Shown here in pieces: positions 52,430 through 62,111 of a stretch of DNA of 64,000 bases (within the stretch, counting starts at the first letter, position 1; every line of letters begins with the position of its first letter). Made by a program: the position numbers and the translations under genes. This DNA comes from an uncultured Bacilli bacterium. GTDB lineage: Bacteria; Bacillota_I; Bacilli_A; RF39; UBA660. Location of the stretch: the NCBI GenBank assembly GCA_934095825.1, contig CAKOKQ010000006.1, forward strand, positions 46,491 through 110,490, read 5' to 3'. A model generated the notes under the pieces. It was not told where the DNA came from. It saw only the letters and a program-made list of their open reading frames with translations, and did not search any database.

Positions 52430-55400
52430 ATGATAAAGAAAAGAAATAATGGTTTTTCGATTCCAGAACTTTTAGCAGTCATAGTTATTATGGGTATTTT
52501 AGTAAGTATTGCCACTGCTAGTTATAATGGAATTAGTAAGACTATGAAAGAAAAAACTTATAATAATAAGTTAAACTTAATTAAGACAAAAGCAATTGAA
52601 TATGCCACTGATTATGGGGTTGATGCTACTACTATTAGTGTGGCTAAATTAATTAGTGAAGGTTATTTAGAATTAGAAAATGATACCGAGACTAATGAAA
52701 AACTAAATAATCCTTTAGGAGGCTATCTTGATTGTTATCAAGTAAATATTAATAGAGAGTTAGATGATTATGATATCTCGGTTTCTTCCAGTGATAATTG
52801 TAGCTTAGCGGAGACTGATATCTTAGCTTCTAATATTAGTATTACCGCTTATGAAGCAAGTAACGATACTCTAAATAATGATAATAAATTAGGAACTAAT
52901 AAAGATATTAAATGGTCAAAAAATGATGTTTATTTATTTGTAGAACCTAGTTCTTTAGGGGAATTTGCTAAGGAAGAAATGACCATTACTTGGAGTGTTA
53001 ATGGCAATAATAAAGAAAAAAGCGGGCATATGGCGGTCTCAGCTAATACTGATACAACCTATGCTAATATTTATAAAATTGAAACAAGTTACTTGTTTGA
53101 TAGCGTAGTAACGGTTAAAGTTCAAACTAGTAAAGGTTTATTATCTAAAAGTGTTAGTGTGAAAATTGATAAAGAAATACCAACACTTACCTTAGATTCT
53201 GATGCTTCTTATGAACCATCAAGTAAAGTTATTACCTTTAATGGTAGTGATGGTTCGGGATCAGGTTTTGGCGAGTATGCCTATGCTTTAACAAAGTCAG
53301 AAAGTGAAACTCCAACTTTTAATATAAAACAAAGTGAAAATCATCTTGAAGTTTATGAAAACAGGACTTATTATGCTTATGCTAAAGACCGAGTTGGCAA
53401 TGTAAGTAAGGCTGCTACTATAAATATTACTAATATAGATAATTCAAAACCAGCTTGTAAAAATCCTGAAAATAGTACGGAATGGAAAACAAGTTATACT
53501 TATACTTATGGTTGTAGTAGTGATGCTGGTTCTGGATGTGCAACCCCAGATAAAACCGAAACAACAACTGATGAAGGGGAATTTAAAAAAGTAAATTGGA
53601 CCATTAAAGACAATATTGGAAATACTAGAGACTGTTCTTATAATGTGGCAACTAAAGTAGATAAGACGGCACCTACTTGCCAAATAACTGTAGATGCTAG
53701 TAGTAAAAAAGGTAATAATAATTGGTATATTGGTAATGTAAAACTTTTATTATCAACGAATGATAACTTAAGTGGCGTTAGTGAATATGGTATTACAACT
53801 AACAATACGCCAGAATACAATAGTAGTAAATCTGCTACTTTAACAAATGATACCGATGACAATGGTATAACTTATTATGGATATGTTAAAGATAAAGCTG
53901 GTAATACTGGTAGTTGTAAAATTACCGTTAAAAAGCTTACAGAAACTCCATCTTGTACTTTAGCAAGTAGTGGTAATGTTGGCAATAATGGTTGGTATAC
54001 ATCTAATGTTAATATTAAGATGAATACTAATTCTAAATATGTAACAAGTAAAAATGTTAATAATACTAATAAGGATAATTATACTTTAACTAGTGATACT
54101 AAAGGGACAACGATTAAAGGAACTGTTACTAATGATGCTGGTTTAAGTGGTAATTGTAGTATTAATGTTAAGAAAGATACTGAAGCTCCAAGTTGTAATG
54201 TTAATGCTAGTGGTACTAAGGGTCAGAATAATTGGTATACATCTAATGTTTCCATGAGTTTATCGGCAACGGATGCTACTAGTGGGGTTATGAAATATGG
54301 TTTAAATGCCAATGGAACTAGTTATAATAATAGTAATAATCAAAATTTAACTTGGGATACGGATGGAATAACTTATTATGGTATAGTTATGGATAATGCT
54401 GGTAACCAAAGAGATTGTAGTTCTTCTGTTAAAAGACTAGCTACAGCTCCCAGTTGTAGTATTACTGCTAGTGGTAATAAAGGCTGGAGTGATTGGTATA
54501 CTAGTGATATAACTAATACAATTAGTTCTACCTCACCTCATGTTTCAAGTAAGAAAATAACCAATAATAATAGTGAACGATATGTTATTAATTGGGATAA
54601 TGATGGTATGACCGTAAGTGGCGAGGTTGTAAATGAAGCGGGGTTAAAGGGAAGTTGTTCTACTTGGACTAAAAGACTTGCGCAAACACCTAGTTGTTCG
54701 GTTAATTTAAGTGGTACTATGGGTCAAAATAACTGGTATATATCAAATATTAATGCTAGTGTTGGTTCATCATCATCTCATATAGTTAGCAGTAAAATAA
54801 CTAATAATAATTCTAATAACTACACTGTTAACTGGGATACAGAAGGTATTACTATAGGCGGAACAGTTACTAATGCTGCGGGTAAGAGTGCCTCTTGTAG
54901 TAATTGGGCTAGAAGATTAACTCAAGCTCCAACTTGTTCAATCTCAATTAGTGGCACTAAAGGTTATAATGATTGGTATCGTTCTGATGTAACAGTTTCT
55001 ATGAATACCTCCGGAGTTGGTATTAGTTCGCGTAAAATATCGGTTCCTAATGGCACTACTTATAATAATTCATATACTTTAATTTATGATACTAATTATA
55101 TAAATGTAAGTGGGACTGTAACTAATGAAGCCGGATTAAGTGGTACTTGTACTTCCCAAAGTTTTAGAAGAGATGTAACACCGCCAGCAGCTACCCTAAG
55201 AATGAAGACTACTTATTATTGTTATCATAGTGTAACTATAACTTCATCAGGAAGTTGCGGGGATAGTCGTAATACTATTAAAATGACCTGTGATGAATGG
55301 AATAGTAAGAACTTAAATAATAACGATAATTTAACTAATTATGCTAAGAGTGTTTATAGTAAATATAAGTCGCATACGGATAATGGGGTTGATGATGGTT

Positions 55401-55915
55401 ATGATGTTTCTACTAATCAAGCTGAACTTCTTTGTCAAGATAGTATGACTAATAATGTAAGCTATAAGATAGGTAATAAGAGTGGTTCTCTATATGATTT
55501 AGAAAGCGATTACAGTGCTAGAAATAACATTAATTATACAATGGCTGGTACTTGCACTGATGAAGCTGGAAATACTAGTACTTCTTATAAAACATTTAAT
55601 CGTTATGAGCAGGAACAATATTGTGAATCATCACATACAGAATCATATTGTGATAGTAAACACGGGGAAGTAACTAACTGTGAAGACGGTAAAAACTATA
55701 CAATGTCTAACGGCGATACTTGTGGTGGCCCTGATGCTAATGGTAACTATGGTACTTATGACCCTGATTATGGTAATTATACTGGTTGTAGTTGGAGTAG
55801 CGGTGGCTCTGGTAGTACTGGTAACTGTGGACAAGTAACAGAAGTATGTGACCACGAGGTTGATGTAAATGTCTCAGATGGTACTTATAAATGCAGTGAT
55901 AATAAATGGAGGTAG
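52430..55915 (+). CDS. Giant prepilin-like surface protein with six-fold WY repeats
   Basis: This 1161-residue protein starts with a prepilin signal (NNGFSIPELLAVIVIMGILV, Glu at +5) nearly identical to the 45003 protein. After a ~120-residue pilin-like domain and Ig-like domains it carries at least six tandem ~75-residue repeats, each opening with CS..SG..G.N.WY.S.V (GNNNWYIGNV, GNNGWYTSNV, GQNNWYTSNV, GWSDWYTSDI, GQNNWYISNI, GYNDWYRSDV) and holding two cysteines. The last ~150 residues are Cys- and Gly-rich. It is about six times the length of a normal pilin. ATG 52430 follows aaaggattgg. Confidence 0.8.
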   Translation: MIKKRNNGFSIPELLAVIVIMGILVSIATASYNGISKTMKEKTYNNKLNLIKTKAIEYATDYGVDATTISVAKLISEGYLELENDTETNEKLNNPLGGYLDCYQVNINRELDDYDISVSSSDNCSLAETDILASNISITAYEASNDTLNNDNKLGTNKDIKWSKNDVYLFVEPSSLGEFAKEEMTITWSVNGNNKEKSGHMAVSANTDTTYANIYKIETSYLFDSVVTVKVQTSKGLLSKSVSVKIDKEIPTLTLDSDASYEPSSKVITFNGSDGSGSGFGEYAYALTKSESETPTFNIKQSENHLEVYENRTYYAYAKDRVGNVSKAATINITNIDNSKPACKNPENSTEWKTSYTYTYGCSSDAGSGCATPDKTETTTDEGEFKKVNWTIKDNIGNTRDCSYNVATKVDKTAPTCQITVDASSKKGNNNWYIGNVKLLLSTNDNLSGVSEYGITTNNTPEYNSSKSATLTNDTDDNGITYYGYVKDKAGNTGSCKITVKKLTETPSCTLASSGNVGNNGWYTSNVNIKMNTNSKYVTSKNVNNTNKDNYTLTSDTKGTTIKGTVTNDAGLSGNCSINVKKDTEAPSCNVNASGTKGQNNWYTSNVSMSLSATDATSGVMKYGLNANGTSYNNSNNQNLTWDTDGITYYGIVMDNAGNQRDCSSSVKRLATAPSCSITASGNKGWSDWYTSDITNTISSTSPHVSSKKITNNNSERYVINWDNDGMTVSGEVVNEAGLKGSCSTWTKRLAQTPSCSVNLSGTMGQNNWYISNINASVGSSSSHIVSSKITNNNSNNYTVNWDTEGITIGGTVTNAAGKSASCSNWARRLTQAPTCSISISGTKGYNDWYRSDVTVSMNTSGVGISSRKISVPNGTTYNNSYTLIYDTNYINVSGTVTNEAGLSGTCTSQSFRRDVTPPAATLRMKTTYYCYHSVTITSSGSCGDSRNTIKMTCDEWNSKNLNNNDNLTNYAKSVYSKYKSHTDNGVDDGYDVSTNQAELLCQDSMTNNVSYKIGNKSGSLYDLESDYSARNNINYTMAGTCTDEAGNTSTSYKTFNRYEQEQYCESSHTESYCDSKHGEVTNCEDGKNYTMSNGDTCGGPDANGNYGTYDPDYGNYTGCSWSSGGSGSTGNCGQVTEVCDHEVDVNVSDGTYKCSDNKWR

Positions 55916-55920
55916 TAAGT

Positions 55921-57084
55921 ATGAAAAGTAATAAAAAAACTGCCCATAATAATAGTATTAAAAAGACTTGGACTATTATAATAATAGCCCTTGTCTTAAT
56001 AGCTATTATAGGAATAGTTATCTTTTTCTTAATTAGAAAACCTAAAGTAACTTATGAATATTATATAAATAATAATAAAAGTAGTGTTATAGGAAATAAT
56101 ATTACAAATTATGAATGTTCTAATGGGACTACTTTAGATATAGATAAAGATAATAATACTTTTAAAGTTAGTAATATAAAAAAATCCTCTTTATGTAAAA
56201 TCTATTATGAAGATAGTGCGGGTGAGATGCTAATGAATTTAATTACCGGACTAGATGAAACTAAAGAAAAAAATAAAGTATATTTTGATTCTAATGGGGT
56301 TTTACGCTATTATGGAGAAGATCCTCTTAATTATGTTTACTTTAATTGTACTGATGAAAATGATAAGAATACTTGTGAATTATGGCGTATTGTTAGTATA
56401 AGTAAAGTATCTGATGCTACTAAAGATAATAAATATAATTTAAAATTAGTTAAAGATACGCCTTTAATAGTTAAAGATACTACTAATAATCAAGAAATAA
56501 GTGAATTTTCATGGAATAATAATAGAGGTTATGATTATTTAGAATCTAGTCTTAATGGCATCTTAAATACTGGTTATTATAATGCTAATGGTAATTATAT
56601 ATATAAAAATAGTAAAGATGAAGAAGTATCTTATGATTTTATTAAAAGCGGTTTAAAAACTGATAAAGTAAGAAACATGGTTGCAAGTTATACTTGGCGT
56701 ATTAATGCTACTACCGATAATTCTGATGCCATAAGTAATTGGTATAGTGATACTGCTCATGGTAATATGGCTAATTTTAAAATTGGTTTAATTAATATTA
56801 GTGATTATATCTTATCTTTAAAAGATGATTGTAAAGATATAGCAATTAAAGAATTTGGAACATGTAAATCAAAATCTTATCTTTCCAAAGAAAATGGTTT
56901 CTTTGTCTTAGATAGTTATCAAAAAGATGAAGGTTTTGTTTATAGAATAGCGGGTAATAATTCTATAAATGCTATTTATCCCACTGCTACTTATAATATA
57001 TATCCAGCTTTATATTTAAATGAAGATGTTAAAATAGTAAGTGGGGATGGAAGTATTGATTCACCTTATGTTTTATCAGAATAA
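55921..57084 (+). CDS. Membrane-anchored lectin-like protein
   Basis: This 387-residue protein has a short Lys-rich tail, one membrane helix (about 17-38, WTIIIIALVLIAIIGIVIFF), a two-cysteine domain (NYECSNG...SSLCKIYYE), then YYGEDPLNYVYFNCTDENDK, CELWRIVSISKVS and an end YPALYLNEDVKIV. This is a diverged member of the 16240/49191 module family, but without an invertible element of its own. ATG 55921 sits 6 bases after a tggaggt RBS that overlaps the stop of the giant prepilin, so the two are cotranscribed and may assemble together. Confidence 0.72.
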   Translation: MKSNKKTAHNNSIKKTWTIIIIALVLIAIIGIVIFFLIRKPKVTYEYYINNNKSSVIGNNITNYECSNGTTLDIDKDNNTFKVSNIKKSSLCKIYYEDSAGEMLMNLITGLDETKEKNKVYFDSNGVLRYYGEDPLNYVYFNCTDENDKNTCELWRIVSISKVSDATKDNKYNLKLVKDTPLIVKDTTNNQEISEFSWNNNRGYDYLESSLNGILNTGYYNANGNYIYKNSKDEEVSYDFIKSGLKTDKVRNMVASYTWRINATTDNSDAISNWYSDTAHGNMANFKIGLINISDYILSLKDDCKDIAIKEFGTCKSKSYLSKENGFFVLDSYQKDEGFVYRIAGNNSINAIYPTATYNIYPALYLNEDVKIVSGDGSIDSPYVLSE

Positions 57085-57090
57085 TAATTT

Positions 57091-57123
57091 AAAAGACTGT
57101 TAGAAGGTTCTAGCAGTTTTTTT
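57091..57123 (+). terminator. Rho-independent terminator
   Basis: Stem actgttagaa/ttctagcagt with a short loop and seven Ts. Confidence 0.8.
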
Positions 57124-57151
57124 AAATGCTAAAAAGTAGATGTTAAGAATC

Positions 57152-57180
57152 TTGACAATTTGTAAACACAGTGTTAGAGT
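57152..57180 (+). promoter_or_regulatory. Promoter of the 57215 gene
   Basis: TTGACA, 17-bp spacer, TAGAGT with an extended TG. RBS aaaggggg and ATG 57215 follow. Confidence 0.7.
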
Positions 57181-57214
57181 ATAGAACAATTATTTGTAAA
57201 AAGGGGGATTTTTT

Positions 57215-58807
57215 ATGAATATTGATAATAGTTTAAATAAAGGAGTACCAATTAATTATCCTGTTTTAATAGAGCCTACAGACTTAATAGCCATTGCTAG
57301 TAATCAAAAGAAAATGACTAGTATTTTAGAGAATAGTACTTTTGCTTATCTAGAATTTATTAGTAGTCAAGCTAAGAGTTTAATTTCTTTAGATTTTTAT
57401 GGAACTTTAGCTATTGTTCATGACTTTGAAGACTTAAAAGGCAAAATAGTATTTTCTGATTTAGGATTCTATAAGACATTGGATAAGACTTTAAATACTA
57501 ATATTAGAGTTAATGATTATGAAGAATTATTGGATACTTGTGATATGGTTAGACAATTTTTAGAAAGAATTGAAATTTTAAAACAAGTAAAGACTCCCAA
57601 TGAATTAAAAAGAAAATTCCCTAACATATATCAAAAATATTTAAAAACTGTTCAAGATAATTATAATTTAACTAAAGGAATAATTGAGCCTCTTAATAAG
57701 TTAGGTCTTAGAGATCGTACTTTAAAACTAATTACCTTAAATAAAGAACTTCGTAAACATTCTCTGTATGATACAGTTACAATGGAAGACTTGATTGAAG
57801 ATACTAAGAAATTTAGTTTTGGAAGATTTATTGAACAAATAGGATCTTGTCTAACTAATTTAGTAAATAATAAAGATAAAATAATGGCTTATATTAATAA
57901 TAATCCTATTGATTTTAATGACTTGAATCAAAAAGATATTGATAATTTAGAACTATATTTTGCTTATCAGCATTTAAGACAAGCAAAATTATTTACAGGA
58001 ATATATCGCCAAGAATATTTATATTATGTATCTAATTATTTTATTAATAAAAAAGATATTTTAGAAAAAGATATTAGAATAGTTATTGGCAGCAAGAGTA
58101 AAGATATTCAAAATGGTTTACTAGTTATGAAGGATAATAGTACTAGTGAAGAAGTAATTATTACACCTAAAATATTATATGATATGTATACTAAGTTATT
58201 AGTAGATAATCCTGATTTAAAAATGATTGATTTGTCTTCTTTTAATTTTGAAGGAATGAATTTAGATGAAGTTTCGGCTTTTATGACGGCTTATTTAAAA
58301 GATTTAGGAGCTAATTGGGATTTTTTAGAACCTAATAGTCAAGTAGAAGAAGATATTACAAGAAAGACTAAAGAAAGTTCTAATGGTTTTTGTGTAAAAG
58401 GGGAAGAAGCGCGTGAAGAGAAATTGTTAAAACTTTTTATGACTAAGAAACAATTGTATGAGTCAACAAATCCCCTTTACCGAATTAAAGGTAAAAATAC
58501 TTTTGAAGGTTATATAGGCTATATTTATGCTAACGGTAGAGTAATATTAGATAGATTTTATGATAAACAAAACGATAGTAATTTAGCTCTAGGTCATGCT
58601 GTTTATGCGATGAATATGCAAGAATTTTATGAAATTAGTAAATTAAGTAAGACCGAAATTATTAGAAATAACTTATGTAGACGCTATGTCCATAGGGGTA
58701 ATTGGGCCAAAAAGATTCTGGAAAATGAAATTAGGTTGGCAACAGGAGAAATACCAACTATTACGGTAAGAAAATTAATAAAAGACGGTAGTTTAAAGGT
58801 TGAATAG
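57215..58807 (+). CDS. Large helical cytosolic protein, unknown
   Basis: This 530-residue protein has no signal, membrane segment or recognisable catalytic motif. It is rich in Lys, Asp, Leu and Asn and predicted mostly helical, with a more mixed C-terminal domain (GYIGYIYANGRVILDRFYD, about 430-450). It has its own consensus promoter. The next two unrecognised genes use a similar strong promoter and similar composition, suggesting a lineage-specific group acting together. Confidence 0.65.
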   Translation: MNIDNSLNKGVPINYPVLIEPTDLIAIASNQKKMTSILENSTFAYLEFISSQAKSLISLDFYGTLAIVHDFEDLKGKIVFSDLGFYKTLDKTLNTNIRVNDYEELLDTCDMVRQFLERIEILKQVKTPNELKRKFPNIYQKYLKTVQDNYNLTKGIIEPLNKLGLRDRTLKLITLNKELRKHSLYDTVTMEDLIEDTKKFSFGRFIEQIGSCLTNLVNNKDKIMAYINNNPIDFNDLNQKDIDNLELYFAYQHLRQAKLFTGIYRQEYLYYVSNYFINKKDILEKDIRIVIGSKSKDIQNGLLVMKDNSTSEEVIITPKILYDMYTKLLVDNPDLKMIDLSSFNFEGMNLDEVSAFMTAYLKDLGANWDFLEPNSQVEEDITRKTKESSNGFCVKGEEAREEKLLKLFMTKKQLYESTNPLYRIKGKNTFEGYIGYIYANGRVILDRFYDKQNDSNLALGHAVYAMNMQEFYEISKLSKTEIIRNNLCRRYVHRGNWAKKILENEIRLATGEIPTITVRKLIKDGSLKVE

Positions 58808-58835
58808 TTTTGAAAATTACAGGGGGCAAAAAAAT

Positions 58836-58863
58836 TTGACAAATAAAAAAGATGTGCTATACT
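58836..58863 (+). promoter_or_regulatory. Strong promoter of the 58920 pair
   Basis: TTGACA, 16-bp spacer, extended -10 TGC-TATACT: the best promoter match in the window. Confidence 0.75.
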
Positions 58864-58919
58864 AGACAAACTTGTAAAAAAGGAAAGAAAAATTTATTTA
58901 AAAGAAAGCTGGGGGTAAT

Positions 58920-59594
58920 ATGAATAATTTAATAGAAAGAACCGAATATTTAATTAATAGGTTGTGTAAAGCTGTAGAAGTAGAAGATGAAAAATATATT
59001 ATAATGGATGAAAAATATAGTAATCTTATACCAATTATTATTGATGAATTAAAGAAATATTTAAAAACATTGAAAAATCCTAGAATGACTAGTGCTTATG
59101 GGGGAGTGTATGCTTTAAATATTGAATTCTTTGCTAATATTAATAAATATATTAAAGAAAGAGAGTTTACACCATTACTTAGAACACCAGAATTTAAAGG
59201 CTTATTTGATAGTTCTATTAGGAGTAACACTCAAGATATGGTAGTTAAATTTATCGATAAAAATATGGCTAGTATTTTAAAATTCAGTTCTTTATCTAAT
59301 CAAGTATTAAGAACTAATAAAATATTTGAAGAAGAATTAACAAGGGTCTCTGATTATTATATGCCTGAAGATAAAAGATATTATCGTCCATGTAAAGTTA
59401 TGACTAAGTTAGATAGTCTTGGTACTGATAACTTAAGTGCTTTAATGGTAGTTGGTATTTATGAAAATGGAGGCTTTGATAAATTGTGTCCAAGGGCTTT
59501 AGAAGATAAGCAAAGATATGAAGAAGTTTATATGAAGAGACAAAAAACAGTGAAAAAAAATCCTTTCGGAAGTGTTTTTCATGGATTATTCTAA
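58920..59594 (+). CDS. Helical cytosolic protein, unknown
   Basis: This 224-residue charged helical protein has no signal or membrane segment. Recognisable only as part of a pair: the 59581 gene overlaps its end by 14 bases. A small conserved-looking patch (YMPEDKRYYRPCKVMTKLDS) lies near residue 150. The RBS is gggggt, 6 bases before the ATG. Strong promoter and tight coupling suggest a structural or abundant role, but no function can be read from sequence. Confidence 0.65.
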   Translation: MNNLIERTEYLINRLCKAVEVEDEKYIIMDEKYSNLIPIIIDELKKYLKTLKNPRMTSAYGGVYALNIEFFANINKYIKEREFTPLLRTPEFKGLFDSSIRSNTQDMVVKFIDKNMASILKFSSLSNQVLRTNKIFEEELTRVSDYYMPEDKRYYRPCKVMTKLDSLGTDNLSALMVVGIYENGGFDKLCPRALEDKQRYEEVYMKRQKTVKKNPFGSVFHGLF

Positions 59595-60414
59595 AATATT
59601 AAGGATAGATGAAAATACAACTATTGTTGATGTTATTGGAATTTATGAAGTATTCTTAAAAAGAATAGGAAAGAAGAAAAAACTAAAAGATACTGATATA
59701 AATGAAGTAAATGCGTTAAATATAGCCTTAATGCTGGCATGCAATTTTAAAAGTGATAAGGAATTAATAAATAAGAAGAATGAGTATTTATTAAAAAATA
59801 GGGTCTGGGGTGTAATAAAAAACTTAAATAAGACTATAAAAGATATTAGTACTTATGAAAATAGTGGTTTTGGAACCCTTTTTGCCCATTTGAAAAAAAT
59901 GCTAGAAAACTATTTAATTGATTATAATCGTTTAGTTAATTATCTTAGAAAAACAAGAAGTATTGAAGAATATCAAAATATTATTAATAGATTTGAATTT
60001 TGTGATTTTAAAGTTCTCTTAATTTCAGATTTAAATGATTTTATTTATGATCATATGATGTCTTGTCTTACCTATACGAGGGAATATGAAGCGTTTGTTC
60101 GGGGATTAATGCAAACCAAAGACTTCTATGAAGAAATAGTGTTTTTAAATAAAAATATTAGTTTTATTAAAACGATAGAAGACGCTAATGAAATATTAGT
60201 AAATAATGTTTTATATAAAAATTTAGAAAGTTCTAAATTAAGTGGGGAAGATGCTTTAATTTTAAGTAAAGAGATTAAAAAGATGTTAACTAATGATGTT
60301 ATATGTAATCACTTAAGTATTTCTGAACTTGTTAGTAAATATAATTATGAGATGGTTGCCAGAAAACGAATTCAAATTATTAAATCTTTAGGACTTGGTA
60401 ATAAGAGACTATAA
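59581..60414 (+). CDS. Helical cytosolic protein, unknown
   Basis: This 277-residue, almost wholly helical protein has no signal or membrane segment and no family I recognise. ATG 59581 is preferred over GTG 59572; the coding end of the 58920 gene (cggaag) supplies the RBS, and the 14-base overlap implies translational coupling. Composition matches 57215 and 58920. A terminator follows immediately. Confidence 0.65.
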   Translation: MDYSKILRIDENTTIVDVIGIYEVFLKRIGKKKKLKDTDINEVNALNIALMLACNFKSDKELINKKNEYLLKNRVWGVIKNLNKTIKDISTYENSGFGTLFAHLKKMLENYLIDYNRLVNYLRKTRSIEEYQNIINRFEFCDFKVLLISDLNDFIYDHMMSCLTYTREYEAFVRGLMQTKDFYEEIVFLNKNISFIKTIEDANEILVNNVLYKNLESSKLSGEDALILSKEIKKMLTNDVICNHLSISELVSKYNYEMVARKRIQIIKSLGLGNKRL

Positions 60415-60429
60415 TTTATAGTAAATATT

Positions 60430-60453
60430 AGACTTATAACTAGGTCTTTTTTT
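60430..60453 (+). terminator. Rho-independent terminator
   Basis: Stem agactta/taggtct (one wobble), 3-base loop, then seven Ts. Confidence 0.65.
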
Positions 60454-60455
60454 CG

Positions 60456-60484
60456 TTGTCAAAATAAATTATTTAGTTTATAAT
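60456..60484 (+). promoter_or_regulatory. Promoter of the Asn-rich membrane protein
   Basis: TTGTCA, 17-bp spacer, perfect TATAAT, directly after the terminator. RBS aagagg precedes ATG 60514. Confidence 0.75.
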
Positions 60485-60513
60485 TATATTAAGATAAGAA
60501 GAGGTTATGGACT

Positions 60514-62034
60514 ATGAATAATAATGCTAATGGTAATATTAATAATACTAGTGGTCAAAAGTATATGAATAATAATCAAAATATGGTTAATAGTCCTAGT
60601 AATATGGGAACAGTAAGTAATGTTAGTAATGGACAAGTGGTTAGTAATCCTAGTGCTTTAGGACAAGTTAATCCTAATATAGTTAGTAATATACAAGGAG
60701 TAAATAATCCAAGTGGTCAGATGAATAGATCCGTTAATAATGGTGCTAATAGTAATTTTGTTAATTCTAATAATCAAGTAAATCCAATGTCTACCAATCA
60801 AGTAAATTCAATGCCTAATAATCAAACAAATTCAATACCTAACAATCAAGTAGTTAAAAATCAAGCTGCTAATAGTCAAGTAAATGGAACTAGTGTTAAT
60901 CAAAGTAATGGGGTAACAAATACTCAAAATAATCCTAATGTTCAAGTAGGTTCTCAAATTAATCCAAATCCAAATCCAAATCCAAACTCTAGTCCTAATA
61001 ATATTAAAATAGAAGAAACTAGTGTTACTAAGTCGCAAAAAGGTACAGTTACTGTGGCAACTGTTAATGATGGGGCAGTTAGCATTTTAACTGATAAGTT
61101 TCCCGAACCAATTGATATTAGTGTAAAGGCTAGTAAAGTGGTTACTAAAAATGGTAAAAAAGTTAGAATTATGACTAAAAGAGAACTAATTACTAATATT
61201 GTTCTAAGTTTTTTCTTTGTTTTAGCTTTATGTGGTGTGGGTTATGGTACTTATTATTATATATTTAGAAATAATCCTCGTAATTTTGAAACGAAAAATG
61301 TTACCGTCGAATTAGGAGAAGAAATTCCGCAATCAGTTCGTAGTTATATTAATTTAACGGATATCAGTGAACCTGATTATAGTCTAGATTTATCGGGAGT
61401 TAAAAATGAGATAGGGACTTATACTTATAAAGTTAGTTATGGTAATACAACTAAAACGGGAACGATTACGGTTAATGATACAAAGGCTCCAGTTATAACT
61501 TTTAAAGATGTTAAAGACTTTGATAGTGGGACAGTTATTACTAAGGATATGTTAGTTCTATCTTGTGAAGATATTTCCGAATGTACCTACGAACTTACTA
61601 GTCCCGTAGATACTAGTAATGTTGGCGAAGTAACTGCTAGTATTACTGCTAAAGATAATTTGGGTAACAGTGCGGATTATACAATTGATTTAAATATTTT
61701 AGAAAAATTAACTAAATTAATATGCAGTAAATCTGGAATAGGTTTAGATGAAAATAGTAAAATGATGGTTGAAAATAATAACTATACTTTATTGTTTACA
61801 GGGGCCAAAGCGTTAAAAAAAGGTACTTTACTAACCACTAGAACTTATTTAGGAGAAACTGATTATACAAGTATTAAAGATAATTTACAAGCCAGTGGTT
61901 ATATTTTAGAAGAAGTAAATAAGAAAGCTACTAAGACTAGTGAATTTGATAATGTGGCAAATTTAACTAATCAAGATGAAGTAAAAACTCATTTAGAAAG
62001 TAATGGTTATATTTGTAATATAAGTGAAGATTAA
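60514..62034 (+). CDS. Asn-rich tail membrane protein with Ig-like domain
   Basis: This 506-residue protein has residues 1-165 of low complexity, dominated by Asn with Gln, Ser, Val and Pro (units such as NNQVNSMPN and an NPNPNPNPN stretch). A basic segment leads to one membrane helix (about 228-248, IVLSFFFVLALCGVGYGTYY). Outside are a bacterial Ig-like domain of the DUF5011 kind (VTVELGEEIPQSVRSYI to TVNDTKAPVITF), a second similar domain with CEDISEC, and a C-terminal alpha/beta domain. The cytosolic Asn-rich tail is prion-like in composition. It has its own consensus promoter, outside the invertible system. Confidence 0.7.
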   Translation: MNNNANGNINNTSGQKYMNNNQNMVNSPSNMGTVSNVSNGQVVSNPSALGQVNPNIVSNIQGVNNPSGQMNRSVNNGANSNFVNSNNQVNPMSTNQVNSMPNNQTNSIPNNQVVKNQAANSQVNGTSVNQSNGVTNTQNNPNVQVGSQINPNPNPNPNSSPNNIKIEETSVTKSQKGTVTVATVNDGAVSILTDKFPEPIDISVKASKVVTKNGKKVRIMTKRELITNIVLSFFFVLALCGVGYGTYYYIFRNNPRNFETKNVTVELGEEIPQSVRSYINLTDISEPDYSLDLSGVKNEIGTYTYKVSYGNTTKTGTITVNDTKAPVITFKDVKDFDSGTVITKDMLVLSCEDISECTYELTSPVDTSNVGEVTASITAKDNLGNSADYTIDLNILEKLTKLICSKSGIGLDENSKMMVENNNYTLLFTGAKALKKGTLLTTRTYLGETDYTSIKDNLQASGYILEEVNKKATKTSEFDNVANLTNQDEVKTHLESNGYICNISED

Positions 62035-62065
62035 GATGACTTATTAATTTAAGTTGTCTTTTTTA
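62033..62065 (+). terminator. Rho-independent terminator
   Basis: An 11-bp stem (aagatgactta/taagttgtctt, two wobbles), then six Ts, between the Asn-rich gene and element 9. Confidence 0.75.
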
Positions 62066-62111
62066 GTATAGTTTTAATTTAAGTGGGTATACTTAGTCTA
62101 ATATCCAAAAA

